Below, one piece after another: positions 1 through 9,159 of a stretch of 64,000 bases of DNA (positions are counted from its first letter, which is position 1; the number at the start of each line of letters is the position of its first letter). The notes under the pieces are model-generated. The model worked only from the letters and a program-made list of their open reading frames with translations. It did no database searches and was not told where the DNA came from. The stretch lies in assembly GCF_014697075.1 (NCBI RefSeq), contig NZ_JACJRE010000007.1:62001-126000 (forward strand), in the 5' to 3' direction. The stretch comes from Tolypothrix sp. FACHB-123. Its GTDB lineage: Bacteria; Cyanobacteriota; Cyanobacteriia; Cyanobacteriales; Nostocaceae. The translations under genes and the position numbers were made by a program.

Positions 1-1
1 C

Positions 2-700
2 AATCTGCGCTTGGTTGTGTCTGTTGCTAAGAAGTATCAAAATCGCGGCTTGGAATTGTTGGATCTAGTCCAAGAAGGCACATTAGGCTTAGAGCGAGCT
101 GTCGAGAAATTTGACCCAACTAAGGGTTATCGCTTTAGTACCTATGCTTACTGGTGGATTCGTCAAGGTATTACCAGAGCGATCGCTACTTCTAGCCGAA
201 CAATTCGCCTTCCTGTTCATATTACTGAAAAACTGAACAAAATCAAAAAAGCCCAACGCAAAATTGCCCAAGAAAAAGGTCGTACTCCCACATTAGAAGA
301 CTTGGCAGTGGAGTTAGAAATGACCCCAACTCAAGTCAGAGAAGTTTTGTTACGGGTTCCTCGCTCCGTTTCTTTGGAAACTAAAGTTGGTAAAGATAAA
401 GACACAGAATTAGGCGAATTACTCGAAACTGATAGTGTTACTCCTGAAGAATTGTTAATGCGAGAATCTTTACAAAGAGACTTGCAACATCTGTTGTCCG
501 ATTTGACTAGCCGCGAACGTGATGTCATTCTCATGCGGTTTGGTTTGGCAGATGGTCATCCTTACTCTTTAGCGGAAATTGGTCGCGCTTTAGATTTATC
601 TCGCGAACGAGTACGGCAAATTGAATCTAAGGCTTTACAAAAACTGCGCCAACCCAAACGACGTAATTTGATCCGCGACTACTTGGAGTCTCTTAGCTAG
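2..700 (+). CDS. sigC: Group 2 sigma-70 factor, SigC-like (5' end outside the window)
   Basis: This is an alternative RNA polymerase sigma factor of the primary-like (group 2) class; the reading frame is already open at the window edge, so the N-terminus is missing. Visible are most of region 2 ([20 protein letters not shown], then [19 protein letters not shown] for -10 recognition and melting), region 3, and region 4 with the -35-binding helix-turn-helix ([19 protein letters not shown]) and the usual ending [18 protein letters not shown]. It lies directly upstream of furA on the same strand; in Nostoc PCC 7120 sigC and furA are also neighbours, which is why SigC is preferred over SigB, SigD or SigE. 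Family membership is certain; the letter rests on context. Confidence 0.85.
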   Translation, partial: NLRLVVSVAKKYQNRGLELLDLVQEGTLGLERAVEKFDPTKGYRFSTYAYWWIRQGITRAIATSSRTIRLPVHITEKLNKIKKAQRKIAQEKGRTPTLEDLAVELEMTPTQVREVLLRVPRSVSLETKVGKDKDTELGELLETDSVTPEELLMRESLQRDLQHLLSDLTSRERDVILMRFGLADGHPYSLAEIGRALDLSRERVRQIESKALQKLRQPKRRNLIRDYLESLS

Positions 701-1173
701 TAGTCTATGTCATTAATGCTGATGAACAATTAGGTTCGTAGTCAGGACTTTAGTCCTGTTCCTGGATTGTTAACCACGCTTTATGCTGATTTTCTGGTCA
801 ATGCGGCTTTGTGACTAACAAAGAGCCGCTGTGTTGGACAGGTTTTCTAGCCCAAAGCCAGTGGCGTGGAAACCCCAAGAATTTGCTAACTCACTACGAA
901 CTCATCAGTCATCGAGTTGCTAGATCCCCGTTGCCAAAATCTCACTTTAGTTAGTTTATGGCAAATTATTTTCACTTAGGTAGACGAGAATTGTGCAGGC
1001 TCTACCGTCAAGATGCTTTGCTAGCGGGGATCATCTATATATTCCAGATTTTTCCGAATTTTATGATTATTCTTCAGGCTTTAATAATTATTCGCAATAA
1101 GCAACAGTTGTTGCAAATTCCTCAAAATATTTGCTATATTCTCAACTAATAGGCTTTGTTGAGAAAAATTAGT
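701..1173. other. sigC-furA intergenic region
   Basis: This gap of about 470 bases holds a short palindrome, CAGGACTTTAGTCCTG, at 743-758, which resembles dispersed Nostocales palindromes, and the furA promoter near its right end. A short open frame at 958-1149 runs through the promoter and has no recognisable protein features, so no gene is called. Confidence 0.6.
1101..1140 (+). promoter_or_regulatory. Putative furA promoter with an inverted-repeat operator over the -35
   Basis: A -35-like TTGCAA (1111-1116) is followed after 18 bp by a -10-like TATATT (1135-1140), 33 bp upstream of the furA ATG. The inverted repeat GCAACA-GT-TGTTGC (1101-1114) overlaps the -35. Its position suits a repressor site, and FurA of Anabaena is known to be autoregulated, but which regulator binds here is inference. 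Confidence 0.5.
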
Positions 1174-1629
1174 ATGACTGTTTACACATCTACTTCACTC
1201 AAAGCAGAGTTAAACGATCGCGGTTGGCGTTTAACTCCCCAACGAGAAACAATTCTACACATTTTTCAAGAGCTTCCGCAAGGCGAACACCTCAGTGCCG
1301 AAGATCTTTACCATCGGCTAGAGACTGACGGTGAAGGAATAAGTCTGTCAACTATTTACCGGACTTTAAAGTTGATGGCCAGAATGGGGATTTTGCGGGA
1401 ATTAGAACTGGGAGAAGGTCATAAGCATTACGAACTTAATCAACCTTACCCCCATCACCACCATCACCTCATCTGTGTCAGATGTAACAGTACCATTGAG
1501 TTTAAAAATGACTCTATTCTCAAAATTGGTGCGAAAACTGCTCAAAAAGAAGGTTTCCATCTTCTTGATTGTCAGCTAACTATCCATGCTGTCTGTCCCA
1601 AGTGCCAAAGAGCACTAATGCCTTTGTAA
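1174..1629 (+). CDS. furA: Ferric uptake regulator FurA
   Basis: FurA is the global iron- and redox-responsive repressor of cyanobacteria. The protein has 151 residues from the ATG at 1174; an in-frame TTG at 1156 would add six residues but lacks support, and the MTVYTSTSLKAEL start matches Anabaena FurA. The N-terminal winged helix includes RLTPQRETILHIFQ, and the dimerisation domain has the histidine-rich HHHHH segment. Cysteines fall at 101, 104, 133, 141 and 144, two CxxC pairs plus one, the same positions as in Anabaena FurA, where they carry redox and heme sensitivity. It lies downstream of the sigma factor gene and converges on the peptidoglycan-binding gene 126 bp away, whose transcript could run antisense into furA. 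Confidence 0.95.
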   Translation: MTVYTSTSLKAELNDRGWRLTPQRETILHIFQELPQGEHLSAEDLYHRLETDGEGISLSTIYRTLKLMARMGILRELELGEGHKHYELNQPYPHHHHHLICVRCNSTIEFKNDSILKIGAKTAQKEGFHLLDCQLTIHAVCPKCQRALMPL

Positions 1630-1755
1630 AACTGAGGTGAGATAACAAACGATTCGTCTCAAACTAACACAAGATGGCTTTTGAGCAGTTGATTGTTCAC
1701 TGTTATCGGAGGTAGCAAATAGTTGGGGATATTTGCATCAATGTTTGTGCGGATG

Positions 1756-2937
1756 CTAAAAGCGTCCGCTCCTAACATCCTTGAGACTGATCCCGTAAAA
1801 TTCTTGAGCTTGCTTAATGGCTTTTTTGGTATCTTCAGCCATTACACCGTTGAGTTCACCTTTGTAAAAACCTTTTTCTTGTAGTCGCCGTTGAATTTCT
1901 AAAACACTAAACTCACTCTTAGAAGTATTAGTCACTGAGTTATGTAACTTAGCTCTGGTAGTCGGGCCGGCCACGCCACTGGCGGCTAAATAATTAGCCG
2001 CTTGAAATCGGCGCACAGCATCTGCGGTATTAGGGCCGTAATAGCCATTGGGTTCTCCCTGTAAGTATCCTGCTTTAATCAAATGTGCTTGCAGAACTCG
2101 AACTGCTTCGCCGCGATCGCCCATACGCAGATTATCGCGCTCGACCACAGCTTTGGGAGTATCATTAACACCACCCACACCTACTGGTGGTAGTCTTCTC
2201 AGGGTTGCGGGGCCGACAATCCCATCAGCATCTAAGTTATAAGCTTGTTGGAATCGCTTGACTGCTTCTTCGGTAATGGGGCCAAATAACCCTGTGGCGT
2301 TACCGTAGTAAAATCCCGCAACACGCAACCGTTCTTGCAGAACTCTTACACTTTCACCTTCATCACCTCGAGACAGGTAATTTGCATTGCTACGCTTACT
2401 AGTTGATGCTGTAGCTATAGCAGTTCTCTTTGCTGTTGTACTTCTAGTAGCGGGCTTGGTAGTTTGTGTTCTAACCACAGTCGGCTTAGGCGCTTGGTTA
2501 GTATTTCTTCTTGGCTGTGTAGTTGTTGCATTTACAGCACGAGGACGCCAGGTTTGTAATTTTTGCAGCGTGCTGGTTCCCACAACACCATTTACTGGTA
2601 AACCTGCTGCTTTTTGAAACCGCCGCACAGCATCTTCTGTTGGGAAGTCGTAAATTTGAGTTATGGGAGCTTGATAAAAGCCTACTGTTTTCAACTGTTG
2701 TTGGAGATTCCTGACAGAAGGGCCTTGATCGCCTCGTTCAAGTGCCATAACGCTACTAACAGCACTGAGAATAGATAAACTTAAGGCTAGAGGTAACATA
2801 TACCTCCAAGCCTTACCAGACAGTCGTTTCCAGTCTAGTGTTGCTGCTGTGTTCAACAGGGCGCTCAGGGAAACCAATTCGCTGGGTTCGCTGTCTTCGT
2901 AAGCAAAAGCTGAATGGAAATACGCTAGGTTGTCCAT
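1756..2937 (-). CDS. Membrane-anchored peptidoglycan-binding protein (alr1690-like)
   Basis: This 393-residue protein has a short cytoplasmic N-terminus, one hydrophobic segment at about residues 47-65, and then several PG_binding_1 units (for example GDQGPSVRNLQQQLKTVGFY, GDEGESVRVLQERLRVAGFY and GDRGEAVRVLQAHLIKAGY) separated by a basic Thr/Ala/Lys-rich linker at about 135-185. Such units bind cell-wall peptidoglycan, so it probably tethers the envelope; no hydrolase domain is visible. It converges on furA. In Anabaena PCC 7120 the equivalent gene, alr1690, is cotranscribed with an RNA antisense to furA. The hairpin at 1749-1769 overlapping its stop codon has no following U run, which would permit read-through. 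Confidence 0.85.
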   Translation of the reverse strand: MDNLAYFHSAFAYEDSEPSELVSLSALLNTAATLDWKRLSGKAWRYMLPLALSLSILSAVSSVMALERGDQGPSVRNLQQQLKTVGFYQAPITQIYDFPTEDAVRRFQKAAGLPVNGVVGTSTLQKLQTWRPRAVNATTTQPRRNTNQAPKPTVVRTQTTKPATRSTTAKRTAIATASTSKRSNANYLSRGDEGESVRVLQERLRVAGFYYGNATGLFGPITEEAVKRFQQAYNLDADGIVGPATLRRLPPVGVGGVNDTPKAVVERDNLRMGDRGEAVRVLQAHLIKAGYLQGEPNGYYGPNTADAVRRFQAANYLAASGVAGPTTRAKLHNSVTNTSKSEFSVLEIQRRLQEKGFYKGELNGVMAEDTKKAIKQAQEFYGISLKDVRSGRF

Positions 2938-2957
2938 ATTATAAGTTCCTACACCAC

Positions 2958-5900
2958 TTATTTTTCTTCTATCGCTGCTTCAGCTTGATGTACAAGGTTG
3001 CGCAAAGTTTCTAATGTTTGTATATTTACATCCTGCCATAAACCGCGCTGATATGATTCTAATAATCTCTCAGCAATATCACGCAATGCCCAAGGATTTT
3101 TTTTGTAAATAAACTCTGACACAATCGGATCGAGTAAATACGCTTGTAATATGCCCTGATACATATAGTCTTCCACACATTGAGTTGTGGCATCATAGGC
3201 AAACAAAAAATCCATTGTCGCCGCCATTTCAAAGGCTCCTTTATAGCCATGACGCATCATACCGTCAATCCATTTGGGATTAATTACACGAGAGCGATAT
3301 ACTCTAGCAATTTCTTCTTTGAGCAGGCGGACTCGTGGTTGAGCCGTAATCGAATTATCGCCAAAATAAGTTTGGGGATTCTTTCCTTGAAGCGATCGCA
3401 CTGCGGCTGTTAAACCCCCCTGAAATTGGTAATAATCATCAGAATCGAGCAAGTCATGTTCGCGGTTATCTTGGTTGTGTAAGACAACTTGTGTTTGCAT
3501 TAAGCGTTGCTTGAAGGCTTCCGGCGCAGCAATGGGATCTGCGGTTTGACTACGTTCACCGACCGAATAAGCGTAAGAACTCCAGTTAATATAAGCGCGT
3601 GCTAAATCGTTGTCATCTGTCCAATTTTGCGATTCAATTAAGCCTTGTAATCCTGCACCGTAAGCACCTGGTTTAGAACCAAAAATTCGATAACGCGATC
3701 GCAAAAATGCTTCCTCTGAAGTTAAACCTTGCTCTGTCCAAAAATCAGTATCTTGGCGAACTTGATGAGCGAGGGGGTTTTCCTCTGGTGCTTCATTTAA
3801 TGCGACTACTGCTTGTACGGCTGAGTCAAATAAATCAATCAAATTCGGAAAAGCATCTCGGAAAAATCCCGAAATTCTTAAGGTGACATCTACACGCGGT
3901 CTGCCTAAAACTGACAGTGGTAAAATTTCAAAATCGACTACGCGCCTAGCTGCGCCATCCCAGACAGGTTGTACGCCTAATAATGCTAAAGCTTCGGCAA
4001 TATCATCGCCTCCTGTGCGCATGGTAGAAGTACCCCATACAGATAAAGCTAGTGTTTTGGGATACTCCCCATTATCTTGGGTGTAACGCTCAATTAGAGT
4101 TTCGGCGGCTCTCCTGCCTATATCCCAGGCTATTTCGGTGGGTAAGGCACGAATATCGACTGAGTAAAAGTTTTTACCTGTGGGTAAGACTTCCGGGCGT
4201 CCGCGTGTAGGTGCGCCAGATGCAGCGCTTTGCACATATTTACCATCGAGTCCCCGTAGCAAGTTGCTAATTTCTTGCTGTGTTTGTTGCAAAGCTGGGA
4301 AGAGTTTGACGGATATCCAGTTGAGAACGTTGTTGAGTTCTGAGTTATTAGTGGTGGGTATTGAGGGATTATTTATGAGTTGTTCGACTAAAAAAGCAGC
4401 TTGTTCTTCTAAAACTTCTACAACATCGCCAAGAGTGTAACATTTTTTGCCATTGACTATTGACCATTGACTATTGACCATTGACAAATCTGCTGTCAGA
4501 GGATCGAAATCTAAACCCCAATCTTGAGCTAAGGCGCGAGTGATACCAATGGAATAACGATTAGGAATGCGCGCGATCGCTACTATTAAATCGCGTAACT
4601 GTCGCCCTTGGGGACATTGCCCAAAAATGTGCAATCCGTCGCGAATTTGCGCTTCTTTGAGTTCGCACAGATAACCATTGATGGTGTTTAAAATTAAATT
4701 TTCTAAATTTAAGATATCTTGCTCATTGTTAATTCCTAAATCTTGATGTAAATTTTCTTCAAGCATCAGTTCGCGGATGCGATCGCGAATCATGGGTAAT
4801 CGCACCGGATCTAAACTTTCCGCTTCGTAATATTCATCAATTAAATTCTCTAATTTTTGCAGCGAACCATAAAGTTCTGCACGGGTCATTGGTGGTGTTA
4901 AATGGTCAATAATCACCGCTTGCGATCGCCGTTTTGCTTGGGAACCTTCCCCCGGATCGTTAACAATAAACGGGTATAAATGAGGCATTGCGCCTAAAGC
5001 AACTTCTGGATAGCAATTACTGGATAAAGCGAGACTTTTACCGGGAAGCCATTCAAGATTGCCATGTTTTCCCACATGCACCACAGCATCCGCCGCAAAA
5101 GATTCCCGTACCCAATAATAAAAAGCTAGATAAGCGTGGGTAGGTTCCAAATCTGGTGCATGATAACTCAAACTCGGATCGAGATCGTAACCTCGTGCTG
5201 GCTGAATGCCTACAAAGATGTTACCAAGTTGGATGCCGGGAATTGGGAATTGGGCATGGGGCAGAGACGCGATAACCCTTGTCTGTACAAGTTGTCCCCC
5301 TTCCCCCCAGCGTTGAGAAATGCCTTGTTGTATTGGCTCTGGTAATGTAGCAAAATAATTTTGATACTCTTCTGTACCAAGACTTTGAGCAATTGGACGC
5401 CAATCTTTACCTTCTGGATCGTTGGTGACGCCAGAGGTGAGACTTTGAATTAATTCATCGCTATCAGCAGGTAAATTTTCAACATGATAGCCAGCTAACT
5501 GCAAGGCTTGGAGAATTTCGATACAACTAGCCGGAGTATCTAAGCCGACACCATTAGCAAGGCGTCCGTCACGGTTGGGGTAATTGGCGATAATTAGAGC
5601 AATGCGGCGTTCTTGGGGTGGTTTGCAACGGAGACGTACCCAATTAGCGGCGAGTTGACAGACAAATTCAATGCGATCGCTTACTGGTTCATAAACTACC
5701 ACATCTGTTTCTAAATCTTGATTTCGCGTTTGTATAGTTTTAAAAGAGACAGCACGGCTAATTATCCGCCCATCTACTTCCGGTAGCGCCACATTCATGG
5801 CAATATCGCGGGGAGAAAGTCCTGATAACTGTGATTTCCACTGCTCAATCGATCCGCCACTGAGAATAACTTGTAACACTGGTACATCTAATTTCTCCCA

Positions 5901-6812
5901 TAATTCAATCTGGGGAGTTTCTGTCTCCAAGCGCGCTAGAGAGAAACTAGTGGTATTTAGTAGTAGGGCAATTTGTTGTGAGTCTTTGGGCTGGAAAAAC
6001 TCGCTTAACTCAACTTGAATATCCCGTTCGCGCAATGAAGATACAAAAACTGGTACAGGTTGTAAATTTTTCTGTACTAATGCTTCACATAAAGCATCAA
6101 TTACTTTGGTATTTCCTGCCAAATAATGCGCGCGATAGAAGAGAATGCCGACTTTGGGCATGGGGCATTGGGCATTGGGTATTGGGCATGGGGCATTGGG
6201 CATTGAGCATTGGGTATTGCTATTCTCTCCTTGTCTCCCTTGTCCCCCTTCCCTTTGTCCCCTCGTCCATTCATACAACCCAATACGGGGGACTAACTGT
6301 GGTGCGGAAGGATGAAATGAAGTTGATAAACAATTATCAGCAATAAACTTGAGAGCATTGACAAAATTATCTACACCACCTTGGTTAAAGTATTGCCATA
6401 CTTGGTTAACAATATCTAAAGGCACGTTAGACTGAGAAATTAACAGGGGATCAAAAGCATCGTCTCCTGGCATTACAATGAGGGTGATATTATTACGTTG
6501 AACAATTTCTTGTACTACTTCTAAGCCGTAAGCCCAATAGGCACGTCCTCCTAATAGGCGTAAAATTATCACCTGGGTAAGTTCCAAAACTTGCTCACCG
6601 TAAGTGTCTATACTAATTTGTTGCTGTAACTGCAATAAGTTGGCGACTCTTAAAGCAGGGAATGTTGCAGGTAGTTTAGGAACCGCAGCTGCCAGAGTTT
6701 GAATGTCGGTATCAGCAGCCGTAATAAATACAAAGGGAGCTGGAGTTTGTTCTATAAAAATCAAGTCTTCTGACTGATTCCAACCTCCGGGTGTGGCACT
6801 TATACGATGCAT
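2958..6812 (-). CDS. cobN: Cobaltochelatase large subunit CobN, with repeat-derived insertions
   Basis: CobN is the large subunit of the cobalt-inserting chelatase of cobamide synthesis, related to ChlH of magnesium chelatase. The 1284-residue protein carries conserved CobN/BchH blocks such as VVHVGKHGNLEWLPGKSLAL, GVQPVWDGAARRVVDFEILP and GRPRVDVTLRISGFFRDAFP. Three stretches are not typical of the family and are translated tandem repeats: about residues 184-218 (NTQCSMPNAPCPIPNAQCP, from GGGCATT heptamers), about 514-529 (SLPHAQFPIPG), and about 775-786 (SMVNSQWSIVNG, from TTGACYA heptamers). All keep the frame and the rest is intact, so the enzyme is probably functional. It starts 86 bp from the divergent kinase gene; no cobalamin riboswitch is evident. 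Confidence 0.93.
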   Translation of the reverse strand: MHRISATPGGWNQSEDLIFIEQTPAPFVFITAADTDIQTLAAAVPKLPATFPALRVANLLQLQQQISIDTYGEQVLELTQVIILRLLGGRAYWAYGLEVVQEIVQRNNITLIVMPGDDAFDPLLISQSNVPLDIVNQVWQYFNQGGVDNFVNALKFIADNCLSTSFHPSAPQLVPRIGLYEWTRGQREGGQGRQGENSNTQCSMPNAPCPIPNAQCPMPKVGILFYRAHYLAGNTKVIDALCEALVQKNLQPVPVFVSSLRERDIQVELSEFFQPKDSQQIALLLNTTSFSLARLETETPQIELWEKLDVPVLQVILSGGSIEQWKSQLSGLSPRDIAMNVALPEVDGRIISRAVSFKTIQTRNQDLETDVVVYEPVSDRIEFVCQLAANWVRLRCKPPQERRIALIIANYPNRDGRLANGVGLDTPASCIEILQALQLAGYHVENLPADSDELIQSLTSGVTNDPEGKDWRPIAQSLGTEEYQNYFATLPEPIQQGISQRWGEGGQLVQTRVIASLPHAQFPIPGIQLGNIFVGIQPARGYDLDPSLSYHAPDLEPTHAYLAFYYWVRESFAADAVVHVGKHGNLEWLPGKSLALSSNCYPEVALGAMPHLYPFIVNDPGEGSQAKRRSQAVIIDHLTPPMTRAELYGSLQKLENLIDEYYEAESLDPVRLPMIRDRIRELMLEENLHQDLGINNEQDILNLENLILNTINGYLCELKEAQIRDGLHIFGQCPQGRQLRDLIVAIARIPNRYSIGITRALAQDWGLDFDPLTADLSMVNSQWSIVNGKKCYTLGDVVEVLEEQAAFLVEQLINNPSIPTTNNSELNNVLNWISVKLFPALQQTQQEISNLLRGLDGKYVQSAASGAPTRGRPEVLPTGKNFYSVDIRALPTEIAWDIGRRAAETLIERYTQDNGEYPKTLALSVWGTSTMRTGGDDIAEALALLGVQPVWDGAARRVVDFEILPLSVLGRPRVDVTLRISGFFRDAFPNLIDLFDSAVQAVVALNEAPEENPLAHQVRQDTDFWTEQGLTSEEAFLRSRYRIFGSKPGAYGAGLQGLIESQNWTDDNDLARAYINWSSYAYSVGERSQTADPIAAPEAFKQRLMQTQVVLHNQDNREHDLLDSDDYYQFQGGLTAAVRSLQGKNPQTYFGDNSITAQPRVRLLKEEIARVYRSRVINPKWIDGMMRHGYKGAFEMAATMDFLFAYDATTQCVEDYMYQGILQAYLLDPIVSEFIYKKNPWALRDIAERLLESYQRGLWQDVNIQTLETLRNLVHQAEAAIEEK
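6155..6218. repeat. STRR heptamer array (GGGCATT) inside cobN
   Basis: About nine copies of GGGCATT and variants lie in the coding region of cobN, followed by a CCTTGTC-rich stretch to about 6270. The same heptamer family occurs between genes at 9151-9177, 41563-41602 and 58050-58075, so this is a dispersed repeat that landed in a gene. Confidence 0.85.
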
Positions 6813-6898
6813 AATTCTCTATTACCGTCTTTAACTGTTGATTACAATACAAGAAAACCTTTTAGCCCAGCCGCCAGCCCCTCACTAAACCCTTCAAC

Positions 6899-9022
6899 AT
6901 GCCTAGTTCTCCTGATTTGAGCTTCTCCCAAACCTTACCCTCAGATACATTTAACCAGCTTGGGGAATTGTTACAGCAGATGGCTCAAGCAATGGAAAGC
7001 GCAGCTTTGTTGGTGACAGAAGCTGTGTTAGCTAGGGTGCGCGTACCTGCTGATTGGCAGGAACAACGGTTTACATTACTCGTTTCTGAGCAGTTTAGTG
7101 CGCTTTTGGTGGGGTATGACGTTCAGACAGACAAAGCGATTAACTCCTCAAGATTAATTTCGACAATGGGGGAAAATCCTACTGAGGGTTTACCCAACTC
7201 TGAAAAATCTGAGCAGATGGCTTCTACATGGAACTCTAGAAGCGGCTACAATCATCAGGACGCAGCAGAATTAACTACTAGCTTGACATTTAATTCCGAG
7301 GCGATCGCAGCTTTTTTGACGAAATTGCGAGATTTATTTGCAGCAGATTCCCATACTTACCAAAATCTGGAACGCTACAGTCAAATTCCGCCTATTAATA
7401 ATAGTACGCTCCAGAGTCAATTTAGCCTGTTGCTGTTAGAATCTCTCGTGCCACAAATAAATCAGGTGGTAGAGGTAGCAACGACTCCCGATTATTCAAG
7501 TCTTTTAATCTGTCAGCCTGTAGAAGATGCTCTAAAAAAACAGATTTCCCAAGAACGGCTGTTAAATCAGGTGACTAACCAAATTCGCCGCAGCTTGGAT
7601 TTATCAGTGATCATGGCAACAGCTGTTACCCAAGTGCGGGAATTTCTGGAATTAGACAGATTAGTAATTTATAAATTTGACGATTCGCGAAGTACAAGTT
7701 TACAAAATCCATTTGATAATACTGCCTTAAATGGCGCGAATGTGGGCACAAAGTTTGTTACTGAATGCGCAGATCCACCAAATTCACTAAATGGGCAATA
7801 CTCACCCCCAAACTCAGTCAGCCCCCAACCCTCATCACAATATTACCAAGCGCATGGGGGTTGTATTGTTTATGAAGTCAGAGCCACAGATGCAATTCCC
7901 TCAGTGTTGAATTATAGGGAAGAAATGTGCTTTTTGCGCAATTCCCGTTGTTGGGAGAAGTATCGTCAAGGCTTTACTTTGGCGGTGGATGATGTAGAAA
8001 AAACTTATGCTTTAGAAGAGTGTTTATTAACTTTTTTAAGGGAAGTTAAGGTAAGAGCTAAGTTAGCTGCCCCAATTATGTTTGAAGAAAAACTTTGGGG
8101 GTTGCTGATTGCTCATCAATGTTATAGTCCCAGGGAATGGACGGAAAGTGAAACAAAGTTATTAACTTCCATTGCTGAACAATTAGCGATCGCTATTCAT
8201 CAATCAGAATTAATGCGATCGCTGACTCAAGAAAAACATACTTTAGAACAGCGCGTAGTTGAGCGTACCGTCGCCCTAAGAGATGCTTTACTCGCCGCCG
8301 AAGCCGCTAGTCGTCTCAGAAATGAATTTCTCGCCACTATTAGCCATGAATTACTCACGCCTTTAACTTATGTAATTGGTATGTCCTCAACGCTGTTACG
8401 CTGGCCGATAGGCGAATTGAGCCAACGTCAACGGGATTATTTACAAACCATCCATGACAGTGGCGAACATTTATTAGAAATGATCAATGACATCCTCGAT
8501 TTATCACAAATTGAGGCAGGGAAAACAGTTTTAAATATTACAGAATTTTCCTTAAAAGATATTGCAGAAACTACCCTCAAGGGGTTGGAAGAGAAAGCTG
8601 CAATTGAACAGCTGCATTTAACGCTAGATTTACAAATCGATCCCAGACGCGATCGCTTCACCGCCGATCCTACCAGAATCGAGCAAATTATCTGCAATTT
8701 ATTGACGAATGCCATTAAATTTACCCCTAAAGGTGGCAACGTCACCCTGCGGCTTTGGGTAGAAGAAGATACCGCTATTTTTCAAGTAGAAGATACAGGT
8801 ATAGGCATTCCTGAAGAACAATTGCCACTACTATTTGAAAAATTTCAGCAACTCGATACCCCCTATCGTCGCCGCTATGAAGGCACAGGATTAGGTTTAG
8901 CTTTAACCAAACAACTTGTAGAACTGCATCGCGGGCGAATCGAAGTAGAATCCACCGTAGGCATCGGTTCAATTTTTACCGTGTGGATACCCGCACAGCC
9001 GATTAAGGTTTTGAAGCCTTGA
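6899..9022 (+). CDS. GAF-domain sensor histidine kinase
   Basis: This 707-residue cytoplasmic two-component kinase shows no membrane segment. The N-terminal 200 residues have no recognised domain. A GAF domain follows (about 220-455, ending near LLIAHQCYSPREWTESETKL), with a low-complexity loop near 265-310. A coiled-coil linker leads to the HisKA domain with phospho-acceptor His483 (ATISHELLTPL), and then HATPase_c with N box NLLTNAIKFTP, G1 VEDTGIGIP and G2 GTGLGLAL. The GAF domain resembles phytochrome-like GAFs (AHQCYSPREW), but I cannot identify a certain bilin-binding cysteine. No receiver domain or response regulator gene is adjacent, so it is an orphan kinase with unknown signal. Confidence 0.85.
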   Translation: MPSSPDLSFSQTLPSDTFNQLGELLQQMAQAMESAALLVTEAVLARVRVPADWQEQRFTLLVSEQFSALLVGYDVQTDKAINSSRLISTMGENPTEGLPNSEKSEQMASTWNSRSGYNHQDAAELTTSLTFNSEAIAAFLTKLRDLFAADSHTYQNLERYSQIPPINNSTLQSQFSLLLLESLVPQINQVVEVATTPDYSSLLICQPVEDALKKQISQERLLNQVTNQIRRSLDLSVIMATAVTQVREFLELDRLVIYKFDDSRSTSLQNPFDNTALNGANVGTKFVTECADPPNSLNGQYSPPNSVSPQPSSQYYQAHGGCIVYEVRATDAIPSVLNYREEMCFLRNSRCWEKYRQGFTLAVDDVEKTYALEECLLTFLREVKVRAKLAAPIMFEEKLWGLLIAHQCYSPREWTESETKLLTSIAEQLAIAIHQSELMRSLTQEKHTLEQRVVERTVALRDALLAAEAASRLRNEFLATISHELLTPLTYVIGMSSTLLRWPIGELSQRQRDYLQTIHDSGEHLLEMINDILDLSQIEAGKTVLNITEFSLKDIAETTLKGLEEKAAIEQLHLTLDLQIDPRRDRFTADPTRIEQIICNLLTNAIKFTPKGGNVTLRLWVEEDTAIFQVEDTGIGIPEEQLPLLFEKFQQLDTPYRRRYEGTGLGLALTKQLVELHRGRIEVESTVGIGSIFTVWIPAQPIKVLKP

Positions 9023-9057
9023 GGATGACGGAAGGAGGCAGGGGACAGGGAGCAGGG

Positions 9058-9159
9058 GGACAAGGAGGACAAGGAATTTTAGATTTTAGATTTTAGATTT
9101 TGGATTCTAATCTAAATTTAAAATCCAAAATCCAAAATCCAAAATTGAATTGCCCAATG
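9058..9159 (+). repeat. Left copy of a 102-bp composite repeat bracketing nanE-ackA
   Basis: It is built of GGACAAG-type units, GATTTTA heptamers, their near-complement AAAATCC, and a CCCAATG start. It is the reverse complement of 11095-11196 with one mismatch by eye. The likely nanE start codon at 9157 lies inside it. Confidence 0.85.

Noticed and set aside
958-1149. Short frame upstream of furA
   Set aside because: It spans the putative furA promoter, has no family features and an odd composition.
1749-1769. Hairpin GCGGATGCT/AGCGTCCGC as terminator of the peptidoglycan-binding gene
   Set aside because: No U run follows on the minus strand, so it was not called a terminator.
2387-2617. 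Hydrophobic frame opposite the peptidoglycan-binding gene
   Set aside because: It is the complement of the Thr/Ala/Lys-rich linker, which reads as hydrophobic in the opposite strand by chance.
6813-6898. Cobalamin riboswitch upstream of cobN
   Set aside because: The 86-bp divergent gap is too short and no B12 box was found.
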